Of a DNA stretch of 64,000 nt, positions 11,703-23,374 are shown piece after piece. Origin of the DNA: Strigamia acuminata (taxonomy: Eukaryota; Arthropoda; Chilopoda; Geophilomorpha; Linotaeniidae); contig OX442314.1 in assembly GCA_949358305.1 (NCBI GenBank), forward strand, positions 16,919,060 through 16,983,059, read 5' to 3'. Numbering within the stretch: position 1 is the stretch's first letter; every line of letters begins with the position of its first letter. A program made the translations under genes and the position numbers. The notes below the pieces were generated by a model, which ran no database searches, was not told where the DNA came from, and saw only the letters and a list, made by a program, of their open reading frames with translations.

Positions 11703-14700
11703 CTACTCCGTCAGATCTCGAGACGGAGTGGGATCTTGAATACGAATTAATATTTTCTCTCGTTTGGGTAATTGGGGCTGTCGAGACGGCGACAATGAAG
11801 GCACCTGGTATCGGGGCATCATACTACTGTAAGACACTAAAAGCCAGACAACGAAATGTAAGTCAGAATCGAATTTTATCAAATGAAGATCACACTTATT
11901 GTTACCTGGAGGATTTTCGCCTCCGTAATGCGTAACTGGCGTATTCGCGGTCGAAACGTTCATAGTTTGAGCTGGAGACTGGACTTGGTGAGGCTGTTGC
12001 GAAGGATATTGAATCCTGTACTGTAAAAGCGCAACAAATTCCTACATTAGTTGTACGACTTTAAAATGAACCGTTCAACTCACTTTAGATGTACCACCAC
12101 CCGTCAAATACATGTGCTGCATAGTATTAATTTGCTGCAGAGGATTCATTTTTTGCTGCTGCTGCTGCGGTGGCGGTTTTTGAGTGCCAGCATAAAATGA
12201 TTGTTGATGCTGAGTAGCAGTCGCCGGTTTTATACCCATATTCATTTCTGGGCGTTGATTAACCGAAGAAACCTGTGGCCGAAGTGGTGGTTGACGAGAA
12301 TAAAATGGCTGCAAGTCCTGCATAATTTTGACAATTATTTCACTTCATTGATGCAAAGGTTATAATGTTATATTTTAATTACCGGAGGCAAGTGTGTTCC
12401 GAACACCATCGGGGTATTGGACGCACCTGGCATCCCAGGTTGGCCCTGTTTACCCATATCGTGAGGGTTAGTATTTGCAGACATTTGCTGATGTTGTACT
12501 GCCGAGCGCATTTGTTGATTAGGATACATTCTTTGGATACTGTATTCCTCACCAACGTCTAATCGGAGAAAAAAACGTCAAAAAACCTTCACTTTGTCAA
12601 TTTATGATAAGATCACTTACTTGTGGGGGTTCCGCGAGGTATATTTTGCATTCTGAGAAGGCCATTAAGGAATTTTGAAGGTGTACTTTCGTTAGGTGGC
12701 ATGTGTGTTTCGAACACCATTGGAATGTTGGATGCACCTGGCTTCCCAGATTGGCCCTGCTTACCCATTTCGTGGGTGTTAGTATTTGCGGACGTTCGCT
12801 GCTGATGTTCTGCTAAACGCGTTTGTTGATTAGGATACATATTTTGGAAATCCGCAACCGCTTCGTTTTCCGATTCGTTTTCCGCTTCCTTCAGCCAAAC
12901 ATAAAAAGCACGGACAGAGTTCAAAGCCTCGCCTTTACCCTCCTGTTCTACAGGATCTTCACTCTTCTCCCATAGTAAGAAAGCATCCTCAGAAATTATC
13001 TCTTCGTCATAAAGGAACCCGAAAAATGTGCACAATATTCCTAAATTAAATAAAAGAAATCAGTTCAAATTCTAACTTCACTTTGATCAATTATATTTCA
13101 TCACCTTTCGGTTGTTCCAATTGATGCATAAGAGCTTGCAGGGCGTAAATTGCTTGCATTTCGCACGCTTCTGAATGATCCAAGTATTTTCTTAAAATAT
13201 TACAACGATTTCTCAATAGAGCTTCATCCACTTGTATCGTTGAGTCATCTGTAAACATGAAAAACCAAAGAGAAAATTATTTTTATAAAATGTTAATTTA
13301 TGTGCAAACAGTATGGTCTTACCACTTTTTCCTAATACACTTTGACATACAGCTATCATTAAAGCACGAACAAATGATGCTTCGTGACATTGGCTTTCAC
13401 TCAGGTGTGCCTACAGTTAAAAAAGATAAAATCAACAAAAATCGACTTTTTTATTTGGTAATGCATTTCTCACGTCTATCCAATCAAAAATCTCTTTATT
13501 TTCAGATTGCTTACTAGCAAATAGTGCAGCTAACTCGGTTTTCAGTTGCCCGGAAGAAAGATTGGTGGTTTTGCAAGGCTCTCGTGGCTTCACCGTAAAC
13601 TCTAACTTCTAGCAACGACCAACAAGAAAAAATATATCTATCTAAAACCAGAACACGACACAATAAACCAATCTTACATTCTCCTTAATGAATTCTTCTG
13701 TCTTTAGACTAGCCGGTAAAAACTGAGACCACTGTAAATTAGACGATCTCCACAATTCACCAACTTCATGTGTTCCCTAATTAAAAAAACAACAAATAAA
13801 TCGTTTTGTTTGGAAATTTATAAATAAAACGGTATTACCAATTTGTTAGAAACAGCATGCAAAACGGCAGACACAAAAGAGCCAGCACAACCTGTTTCGA
13901 AACAAGGCTGGGCTGCCTCATGAAGAAATGATAAAGGTAATGTGCTATCTTTAATCAAAGGCGCAATTAATTCGCCTAAATATTCCCAAATATGAGGAAT
14001 ATCAATTGCATAATCTTCAGCCAAACTCAGAATTGCTTGAAGGCTGCAAAAAAAAAAGAAATGATAAGTATTGAAAAGAGAAAAAAATATATATATATGA
14101 ATTATCTTGCATTAACCTTACCCTTTAATATACTGCTCAGGAGTCATAACTTTCGCCTTTATTAAATCATGCATCAGTTGGCCAATCTGTTGCCTCGTTT
14201 GAGCCGAGCGCTCTAGAACGTAATTGAATGCATAAGTAAAAAAAAAAGAAATCGTTGTGGGAGCACAAATTTCCGAAATGCACAGAATAGCTTCCTAGAA
14301 ACACAAAATTTCAAAATCAGACAAGTTCTTAAACTGATAAAACAAAATAAATATCCAACTTGAAAATCAGTATTATGTAAAAATTCATCGAGTAGTGCTT
14401 TAGCTCTCTTTTCAATTTCTATTTCGGTTAAGTCAGGATTTCCTCTCAGAGCAACATCTTTCTTCTCTTCTTTGGTAATACTACTCTCTCGACTGCTGTC
14501 TATCGGAGCGCGGCCACTTTCCCCGCTAGCAATTGTTTTAACCGCTGCAATTGCTTGTTCACGCTCCTTCTCCTTTTGCGACTGCACGACAGCTTTGCCA
14601 CTGCGCTGAGCAGGCGGTGCCATTTGAGTGCCTCGACCTTTACTTGAGTCTCGAGACGAAGAAGGTGCGTTTCTAAAATTTAAAACAATTATTATTTTCG

Positions 14701-17700
14701 TAATTAAATTCAAATTCTAATTTTTTTACCGATTAATTCCTCGTCTTGAATCTTCGACGCGAGCACATGGTTCGTTAACGAGAGCGTGAAATCTGTAAAC
14801 CAATTAATTACAATCTACAATTTCTTAAATGAATAACAAAACTTACCTATTTGCTGGAGCAGATGATTTACTCTCTGGTTCCCAGCTACTTGTCCTTGAT
14901 CCGCCACTGCTTCCACGACTCCAACCAACAACATAACGACCACTGGTGGTTTCACAAGGCTCTCGTGACTTCACTGTAAACTCTAACTTCTGTCAGCATC
15001 CCACAAATATACATATATATAAAACAAGAAAATAAGACAATAAACCAATTTTACATTCTTCCTAATGAATTCTTCTGTCTTTACACTAGGTAGTAAAAAC
15101 TGAGCCCATTGTAAATTCCACGATCTCCACAATTCACCGACTTCGTGCGTTCCCTTAATTAAAAAACAACAAATTAATCGTTTTGATTTTAAATATATAA
15201 ATAAAGCGGTATTACCAATTTCTTAGAAACAGCATGCAAAACGGCAGACACAAAAGAGCCAGCATAACCTGTTTCGAAACAAGGCTGGGCTGCCTCATGA
15301 AGCCACACCAAAGGTAATGTGCTATCTTCAATCAAAGGCGCAATTAATTCGCCTAAATATTCCCAAATATGAGGACTATCAATTGCATAACCTTCGGCCA
15401 AACTCAGAATTGCTTGAAGGCTGCAAGAAAAATTATAAATCAAGTATTAAAAAGTGGAAAAAATGAAAAATCGGAACTTTTTATCTTGTATTAACCATAG
15501 GGTACCCTTTAATATACTGCTCAGGAGTCATGACTTTCGCCTTTATTAAATCATGCATCAGTTGACCAATCTGTTGCCTCATTTTAGCCGTGCGTCGTAG
15601 AACGTAACAGAATGCATAAGTAACAAAAAAAGAAATTGTTGTGGAAGCAAATGTTTCTGAAACGCACAGAATAGCTTCCTAGAAGCACAAAAATTCAAAT
15701 TCAGATACGTTTTTGAACCGCTAAAACAAAATAAATATCCTACTTGAAAATCCGAAGTATGTAAAAATTCATCGAGTATTGCCCTAGCTTTCTTTTTAAA
15801 TTCCTTTTTAGTTAAGTCGGGACATAATAGTAAAAGAGGTCTTTTACTACTATGGTCGGGATTTTCTCTCAGAGCTACGTCATCTTTCTTCTCTTCGCTG
15901 GTAGTACTACTCTCTCGACTGTTATCTCCTGCAGGGTGTCTACTTTCCGTAACCAGCTGAAATTGCATTTTTTTTTTCCTGCCATGCACAACAGCTTTGC
16001 CAAGATGCTGATCAGAGGGTGCCATTTGGATACCTCGATCTTTACTTGAGTCCCGAGACGGCGAAAGAGAGTTTCTGAAATTTAAAACAATTATTATTTT
16101 CGTGAACAAACACAAAATAATTTTTTTTACCGATTAATTCCTCGTCTTGGTTCGTTATTATTACTTTTGCTTTTCTCTGGATCAATGTTTGTTCCGATAG
16201 TTGTTAGCATTGTGGACAAAACTTCGAATGATTCATCATCTTCGCGTTTGACCAATTTTTTTAGGCAGTCGTACATGATGTTTGCAGTAAGCATGTGCAA
16301 CTCAAAGAGTTCGCCAATAAATCTACGCGAAATAGAATAGCATTTTTTTCTAGAATTATTTTCAACCAATCAACACAATAAATTATTCAACCTTATATTT
16401 CCTAGCGACCTCGTTTTCTCTTTTCTTTCCAAATCCTTCAATTTCTCATCCGATTCCTCAGACAATTCATCTTTCATAGCTTTATCCTTCAATAAAATTC
16501 GTTATTCACATGCTGCCTTAAAAACCCCATAAACATTCTCACATCGGTAAACATTTCCTTGTCCGTCCTAATTTTCGTAATATCAGCAGGACTGTCTCCT
16601 TCAAATTCCTTCTGGCATTTTTTGAGCAAGAATTCACGAAATTTTACAAAGTGATTATCTTGATTTCCTGTAGGGATTTTTTTCATTCTTAGACGTTGGC
16701 ATAAATTGGTGTAAGCGATACTGAAATTAGGTTCATCTAATGCCTGGCAAAAAAAATTAACACAATATCAACAACAATTCTTCTTGGCAAAACAAATAAC
16801 TGCTTACTTTTTCAAATACTAAGTCAATAACACCCATTAGCCCTTCTTCAATGATTGACTGGCATTTAACTTGAGCCTGATAAAATTTCACGAAAATCAA
16901 ATAAACGCATAAATAACAAACTAAAAAAATACTTACATCCCTAGGTTTGGCACAAGACTTTACATATCCAGGAGTATGAGATCTTTGAAACCCAGCTAGA
17001 CTAACGGGCTTTGTTTTATTAGACTTTAAAAAACAACATCAAACAGTTAAAAAAAAAGAAAAAAAAAAAAAAAAAAAAAAACTCTTATATTACCCAATCT
17101 GTAACTGAATCCTTTATAACTTCCAGATCTGGTAAACCTTCTGGTTTTCGTAAGGACAGTGGCTGAAACTGCATTTGCAGCAAAAATGATCGATCATATT
17201 GTCGTTTTCCTTCAGGATTTAAAGGACTCCATTGATCTAAAACCACAAAGAAATCCAGTTAAACATTCACCCCAATCTCCTAAACATCGTTTACTAACCT
17301 TTCTTAGAAATAGTTTGACTTTTGGTAATAGGTTGATCTATTACATCAATCACTTGTTCATTCCTCTCAAAATCTTGACTAACTTTAGTATTTTCTTCAA
17401 TCTTTTCACTCAATTTACGTTCTTCCTCCTTAGAATTTATGTTATCAGTGAGAGAAACCTCTTGTGCGACCGCAGGACTACCTTCAGGTAAGTTAATCTA
17501 ATAAAACAAGACATTTGCACACATTCGTCTAATGTCTGGAAAAAATTTATCACAAAATCAACAATAATTGAGCTGGCAAAACGAATAACTACCGGTACAT
17601 ACTTTTTCAAATACTAAGTCAATATCACCTATTAGTTTTTCTTTAGTGTCTATACTATACTCAAATCATTTTACTTGTTTAACTAATTTGTTAAACTACT

Positions 17701-18957
17701 TCACTGTTAACTTATTGAGAACACCTCTGACCGCGGAGTACGACTTTTGTCCGAGTCTCAGACATGAGCATCTGAATCTCTGTCTAAGTCTTTCCGAATT
17801 CTACCTACATTTTTCCGAATTCTACCTACATTTTTCCGAATTCTACCTACATTTTTCCGAATTCTACCTACATTTTTCCGAATTTTAGCTACATCTTTCC
17901 GAATTTTACCTACATCTTTCTGAATTTTTCCGAATTCTGCCTAAATCTTGCCAAATCTCTATTCAAATCTTTGCAAGTTTCTATCTGAATCTTTCAAAAT
18001 GCCGCTAGAATCTGTCTGAATCCTGCCTGACTCCATACGAATCCTTCCAAATTTGTGAGAATCTTTCAAAACCCAAAACCGAATTGAAAAAAAAGATTCG
18101 AATCTCTTGACATGCAGATTCTGATTGTCGTACCCCCCGCCTCTGATTCTCATATAAATCCTACGAATATTCAAAAAAAATAACAGGATGCAGTATAACA
18201 GAGAATAACATCGGGTACCCGTACCCGTACCCGTAACCGTACCCGCCCGTACCCGTAGGGTACGGGCGGGTACGGTTATAGATCTCCCGCGACTCCCGGT
18301 TACGGGTCGGGTACGGGTACGTTTTTTGTTCGTTTTTTGTACGTTTTTTGTCCTGCTGGCCACGTAATCGCGGGTACGGGTAGGGTAGGGTAGGGGGATT
18401 CCGGGATAGCCCGGGTACGGGCGGGTACGGGTACGAAATTGTTTCGGTGACGGGTAACGGGCGGGTAACGGGTAAACTTTTTTCGCCAATGTTATTCTCT
18501 GCAGTATAACTATGACTCAATTCCTTACCTCGGTCGTCAGAGTTTCGGTATCAGTATCTTTGCCAAGTTCGTGAGTAGGCCTCCATACATTGTCAGGCTT
18601 ATCCAACAGCACATCGAGATTGGAAAATGATGTTTGAATATTATTTTTCTTGATTAGATCGGCTATAAGTTCCTCTAACATTTTTTTGTGGCCTGGTTTA
18701 AACTTGAATTCTTCACAAAAATTGTAAAATATTCCATAGGCTTTGATACTTTTACGTGGTTCAACTTGCTTAATAATCTTTGCATGTTCAATTAAAAACA
18801 CTTCAATTTCATTGACATCTGTTAATGAACTTAAACTATGTTCATTATCGTATCCAGTAATTTCTAAGCAAAAACGAACTTCTTCCGGCAGAAGTAATAA
18901 TGTTTCCTTAAAACCCGAGTTGACAACGGCACCTTGATCTTGGTCTTCGTTGTCCAT
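11703..18957 (-). CDS. 4G-5: concatenated chimeric eIF4G paralogue
   Basis: It starts at 18957 ([18 protein letters not shown]) with the novel N-terminal domain. Exons then give the eIF4E-binding stretch ([13 protein letters not shown], about 17.2 kb), a MIF4G shortened at both ends, and MA3 (16.05-15.1 kb). Near 14.94 kb the first W2 exon ([16 protein letters not shown]) runs in frame into a pre-MA3 linker ([14 protein letters not shown]). A second MA3 and a complete W2 follow (to about 12.75 kb). W2 then continues without a stop into two successive copies of the N-terminal MYPNQQ exon type, the YSRQPP exon, and [21 protein letters not shown] with a stop at 11705-11703. The exon holding the first MIF4G helices (17.65-18.15 kb) contains stops and minisatellite, so it must be skipped; borders are phase 0. 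It could be a transcribed gene or a decaying assembly of exons. I cannot verify every junction. Confidence 0.55.
17790..17894. repeat. 21-base minisatellite, about 4-5 units (short allele)
   Basis: The unit TTTCCGAATTCTACCTACAT plus T is repeated four to five times, then decays into related sequence to about 18000. The sister copy at 34239-34550 has about 14 units. It sits within a disrupted eIF4G exon. The 21-base period keeps frames open, giving a chance forward peptide repeat SEFYLHF. Confidence 0.9.
18199..18501. mobile_element. Non-autonomous hAT-type element (303 bases), present in one duplicate only
   Basis: The terminal inverted repeats are CAGAGAATAACAT and ATGTTATTCTCTG. The flanking 8-base target duplication CAGTATAA lies at 18191-18198 and 18502-18509. 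The interior is rich in CCCGTACCCG/CGGGTACGGG motifs. The sister duplicate has a clean empty site (CAGTATAA once, 34839-34846). An 8-base duplication and CAG termini fit the hAT superfamily. There is no transposase gene inside. The minus-strand frame over it is a by-product of the GGTAC repeats. Confidence 0.92.
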
Positions 18958-19039
18958 GACAAAAATCTAGATGGAGATGCTGTGGTAAACTTTCAACACG
19001 CACTCCTGGTCGTGTAGTCAGCCCCGTGTGGTGTCATAT

Positions 19040-19075
19040 GAGCACAGATTAAGGGAATTCCCCTTATCCGTGCTC
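19040..19075. repeat. 36-base palindrome upstream of 4G-5
   Basis: Imperfect palindrome GAGCACAGATTAAGGG, AATT, CCCCTTATCCGTGCTC, about 85 bases upstream of the MDNEDQ start. The same palindrome stands upstream of 4G-4 (about 23035), 4G-3 (35377-35412) and 4G-2 (about 39355). One arm of the larger foldback stands there in 4G-6. It could be part of the captured promoter or an element end. Confidence 0.75.
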
Positions 19076-19302
19076 GTGACCACGCAACACAATGCCAGGA
19101 ACGTTTCAGCGCCATCGTGTGGCAACGTTTGTCCCAACACGGAAAAACATTGTGATTACACTGCGCATCGAGAGGGAAAATCTGAAACAAATTCGAAAAA
19201 GACTTAAAAATTGGAAATCTAGATGTATTCTGAGATTTTAGATTTAGTATGAGTTTAAAGATTTGCTTTCAAATTTTAACTATTTGCTTTCAGACATTAA
19301 AA

Positions 19303-19592
19303 TGAGCGTCCAACCCGCGGCCCCCAGGCCGCATGCGGCTTAGAATCGCTAGGGATGCGGCATTTAATTTTTTTTTATATTCTAGTGTTTGTTTTCTTTA
19401 GACAACAAACAGCATTGAAATTAGGATTATTATACGAGGATTCTTTGCTTACCTGTGGTGGTGTATATCAAGAAAATTATGTATGGACTTTTTTTTTTGC
19501 TCATCAGCTATCGTCGGTGTATTTTATGTGTGGCCCAAACAATTCCTCTTCTTCCAATGTTGCCTGGGAAGCCAAGATGTTGGACATCACTG
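19303..19592. mobile_element. hAT-type MITE in eIF4G flank (long form)
   Basis: The ends resemble GTCCAACCCGCGGCCCCC and TTGGACATCACTG, that is, inverted GTCCAA termini. CATTAAAA and CTTTAAAA flank it as an imperfect 8-base target duplication. The GTCCAACCCGCGG/GGCCGCATGCGG ends resemble a widespread hAT MITE terminus. Paralogous flank units at 11175, 20712 and 27655 lack it. It is about 290 bases with no coding capacity. Confidence 0.75.
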
Positions 19593-19689
19593 CTTTAAAA
19601 CTTTTGCTCAATTTTGCTCCAATTTGTAAGATTTTGTGGATTTCCAGGATTTCATGAGCTTTGATTAATTTCAAAACTAGCTACTCTAG

Positions 19690-20250
19690 CTACATGTATT
19701 ATATTTTAGTTTAATTCACCTTGGCCGCCACATACAGTGGGGGGGCAAAACTAAATTAAGAAATGTGACATGTTGAATCTCATGGCTCTATCTCGGGGAA
19801 AAAAAGGAGAAAAACCAATAATGAAATTTTAACTGAATACTTGTCTAACATTCTGCTTTGTTCTCCTAAATTTTTTTTTTAAATCTATCCGTTAGTTCTG
19901 AAGAAAAAAATTATTTCGTGAAGTGACATCAAAAATTAAGAGGCAAAAGTAAGTTAACAACTCTGTTAACCATCGAGAAACATAACTATTCTCACCCCGA
20001 GAAACATTTCCTTGGTTTTTTTTTATTCTCGCAACAACATCTGCAGTCTCTCTTTCAAATTCCTTCTGGCATTTATTGAGCAGTAATTTATGAAATATCA
20101 CGAAAGTTATTATCTTGATTTCTCATATATACTTTTTTCTTAGCTAAACATTTGCATAATTTGGCATAAGCAACACTGAAATTAAGTTTATGTAATGCCT
20201 ACCAAGACATTAACAGAACATCAATAATAATTCTACTTGGCAAAACAAAT
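19690..20250 (-). pseudogene. Decayed eIF4G MIF4G exon plus Tc1-like MITE relic
   Basis: About 19,985-20,215 on the minus strand is a relic of the MIF4G exon: FSVAYAKLCKCLAKKK, MRNQDNNF, then a stop, and further on [16 protein letters not shown] in another frame. To its left, TACAGTGGGGGGGCAAAACT (about 19734) resembles a Tc1/mariner-type MITE end, with a GGCAAAAGTAAGTTAACAA repeat about 200 bases away. This whole unit recurs at 26.7-27.2, 36.05-36.55 and 43.0-43.5 kb. Confidence 0.6.
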
Positions 20251-21756
20251 TAAAAATTTGCCCATCTGTGAATGTGTGAGGGATTTCGTTTTTGTGCCTG
20301 CTTATAGTGTAGTCTCGCAAGTAAACGGCGATTAAAAAGTCCTTCATTTTGACTCAATCAACGAATGAGGTCCACTTATTTAGTTATTTGAACACTATTA
20401 TATATTTTCGGCTTGGCTCACCTTTTAGGAAGTGGAGGCTTTGCCTGAAAGCATTGGGATGACTGGAAGAGACCCCTCGATCTATTTTTCGTCTCAGCCT
20501 TTTTGAATTTCCTTATAAAAACTCAAACTGGCAGAAACCACTTTAAAAAAAAAAACCACACCAGCCGTAGTTTTTGTTTCTGAAGTTTTTTGTGATCGTT
20601 TTCAGCTGTTTTTGATGCCTATTCTGTTACTTACAGAAACTTTCAATGCACACCTATTGAGATAAAGTAAGCTTTCTTAGATTTTCCTTCAAATTTTAAT
20701 TATCTACCGTCAGACTCTAAAATTTTGCGCAATTTTGCTGCAGTTTTCATGAATTTATATGATTTTGGGTATTACATGAGATTTCATGGGTTTCATGATT
20801 TACAAAATCCAAATTCTTGACTCCTAAGATATCCACCATTGGCTATCCTCTCAGCTTTGATTCGTGTTTTATACTTAAAATTAATCGTGCTTTCAAATAA
20901 GGCTAGTGTCTGTTAAATTTGCATAATGCAAAATTACCGTAAACTTTTTTTTTTCCAGTTTTTATTTTATTGGTTATTGAACAACAAAGGTTTTGTCATA
21001 CAATGTGCATTTACCCAATATTAAACCTAAAGCCAGACGCCCCACAAACTCAGCGATGCATTATATTATGTAATTCCCCATTATCTCAATTAATATAATA
21101 ATAATATATGTAAATGAAAGAATAATTTTCTAGGAAAAAAGATTTGAGGAGCTATAATGGATAAATTTATTTCATTTGGCTGATCACCTCAAATTTCCCT
21201 ATTCCTGTGTTAGATTTCACCTCGCTATTGTACTTCTGCAATCGAAATCTTGAGAAACAAATAGAACTCATGGTTAATACTTGGTTATAATATAATTTAC
21301 ACAAACGTAAATATAACTGGCTACTCTAGCTGCAATATACAAAACAATTGGCAATGCTTTTTTTTTTGTTGTATTCATGACAATATACAACTCGAGACTC
21401 CATTACAACATGCCTTTTTTATCAGTCACAATTTTGTTAAAGCAGTCCAAAGGCCAATTTAAGCCATTTTTCTTACCAAAAAAACAAGAAAAAATAAATT
21501 TTAATCGACTTAAAAATCATGCAGCCATCATAAGAAACAATAATTAAAAAACAAAAACTGTAGTGAAAAAAAAAAAGAAAAAAAAAACACTTTCGGAAGA
21601 AAAAAAATAATACATATACGATTGTACCCTAAAATCCCCCCCTCCCCCTCGTTAGTGCGGCAGCAACGACGATGGGGTGGAGCAGCCAGTCGATGTTCGG
21701 AGCATAGGCCAGTAGATTTGATGGGTTGTGATTACTTTCTAAGGGGAAGCCATGAC
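20250..21756. repeat. eIF4G 3'-flank unit (no gene)
   Basis: No coding gene is supported. The stretch is a copy of the sequence downstream of 4G-1 and recurs at 27.2-28.81, 36.57-38.08 and 43.5-45.14 kb. Its last 120 bases (about 21640-21756) are the 3' UTR that follows the stop of 4G-4. Homopolymer A/T runs of 8-12 bases lie at about 20942, 21359 and 21570-21590. Confidence 0.7.
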
Positions 21757-22909
21757 TCAGCTTTGATCCAAAGTTTTTGGATTATTTTCGTCTCTTCTGG
21801 GAACCCAATTGTTCTGTCGCAAATCTGTGACATCTTGCAACATGAAACGAACTCTCGGCGATGCCTGTCGCTTATTAATGATTTCCTTCATCATTCGAAA
21901 GTAAGAGTTCATCTTATCATCCTACATAAAATAAATACCGCAATTAGAACACAACTTTTTTTAAACTGTAATTTAATTTCCACTTGCCACTGGTTCTTTA
22001 TTATTGCTTTGGCTCTTCTCTGGATCAATGTCTTTTCCGATAGTTGTTAACAATATGCAAAAACATTCTAATGAATGGTCATCTTCCTGATTGAGCAATT
22101 TTTTTAGACAATCATGTATGATGCTGGCAGTGAGCATGTGCAACTTAAAAAGTTCGCCAATAAATCTACGCGAAATAAAAGAAACATTATTTTCGACGAT
22201 CAACACGATAAATTATTCAACAACCTTATATTCCCTAGCGATCTCCTTTTCGCTTTTCTTTCCAAATCCTCCAATTCTTCGTCCAATTCACGTTTCTTAG
22301 CTTCATCCTATAACAATAACATTCGTTTCGTTATTCACATTAAAAACCCCCTAAATATTCTCACATCAGGAAACATTTCCTTGGCCCTCTTGATTCTCGC
22401 AACATCATCCGCAGTGTCTCTTTCAAATTCCTTCTGGCATTTATTGAGCAGTAATTTACGAAAGTACCGGTATACAAAGTGATTATCTTGATTTCCTGTA
22501 GGGACTTTTTTCATAGCTAGACACTTGCATAAGTCAGCAACACTGAAATTAGGTTCATCTAATGCCTGGCAAATAATTAACACAAAATAAACAATAATTC
22601 TACTTGGCCAACAAATAATTGCTTACTTTTTCAAACACTAAGTTAGTAACACCCATTAGCCTTTCTTCAGTGTCTATACTTAAATCGTTTACTTGTTTCG
22701 ATAATGTGTTAAACTTCTCCTGTGTCAACTCATTGAGAATATCTCCGACTCTTTTATATAAATCCTAAGAATATTCAAAAAAGTTAACACAATACAGTTT
22801 CCGAATAAAACGTATTCCTTACCTCGGTCTTAAGAGCCTCGGTGTCTGTATCCTTGCCAAATTTATGAGTACGCCTCCAAGCACCTTGATCTTGGTCTTC
22901 GTTGTCCAT
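21757..22909 (-). CDS. 4G-4: mini-eIF4G, single MIF4G domain
   Basis: The start at 22909 reads [20 protein letters not shown]: the novel leader is cut to ten residues and fused to the eIF4G segment just before MIF4G. Exons follow in frame: [80 protein letters not shown] and [20 protein letters not shown], then NPKTLDQS and TGA at 21759-21757. The stop arises because the exon is spliced by recombination to the 4G-1 3' UTR at the shared AGCTGA. The product is about 280 residues, a nearly stand-alone MIF4G domain, expected to bind eIF4A and/or RNA but not eIF4E or PABP. A 7-base deletion near 22340 lies inside an intron (donor GTGAGAATA, about 22366), so it does no harm. It is almost identical to 4G-2. 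Confidence 0.7.
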
Positions 22910-22994
22910 GACAGAAATCTAGATGGAGATGCTGTGGTAAACTTTCAACCCGCACTCCTGGTCGTGTAGTCAGCCCAGTGTGGTGTCATATGAG

Positions 22995-23020
22995 CATAGA
23001 TATAGATTACTATATCTATG
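22995..23020. repeat. Perfect 26-base hairpin upstream of 4G-4
   Basis: CATAGATATAG, loop ATTA, CTATATCTATG is an exact inverted repeat, about 90 bases upstream of the mini-gene start. An identical copy stands before 4G-2 (39319-39344). It is absent from the corresponding place in 4G-3, 4G-5 and 4G-6. Confidence 0.85.
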
Positions 23021-23374
23021 ATATGAGCACAGATTAAGGGAATTCTCCTCTTCTGTGCTCGTGACCACGCAACACAATGCCAGGAACGTTTCAGCGCCAT
23101 CGTGTGGCAACGTCAAGATGTAGATGCTGTGGTAAACTTTCAACGAGCACTCCGGGTAGCAGTTGTTGTGGTTTTATTTAGTTTGATTATTTTAGATCTT
23201 TGAAATGATTTAAAATGACTAATATTTAATAATAAAATGTTTTTAAAAGTCTGGAAGCAATGTTTTAAGCTGTTACTTTTTCAAAATTCATGATTCGTCA
23301 GTTCGCTCAGTTTATCGGTTGTTATGTCAAGCTTGTTTTGAAATTTATGATCGATTATTCTGTTTGGACACAAA

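Noticed and set aside
17959-18520. Pro/Tyr/Arg-rich minus-strand ORFs
   Set aside because: They arise from GGTACGGG repeats inside the hAT-type insertion, which is absent from the sister locus.
22335-22583. Apparent truncation of the mini-4G MIF4G exon (frame ending RIFRGFLM then stop)
   Set aside because: The true exon ends earlier at a GTGAGAATA donor after FPD. The next exon starts DEAKKREL, matching eIF4G elsewhere. The stop and the 7-base deletion lie in the roughly 60-base intron.
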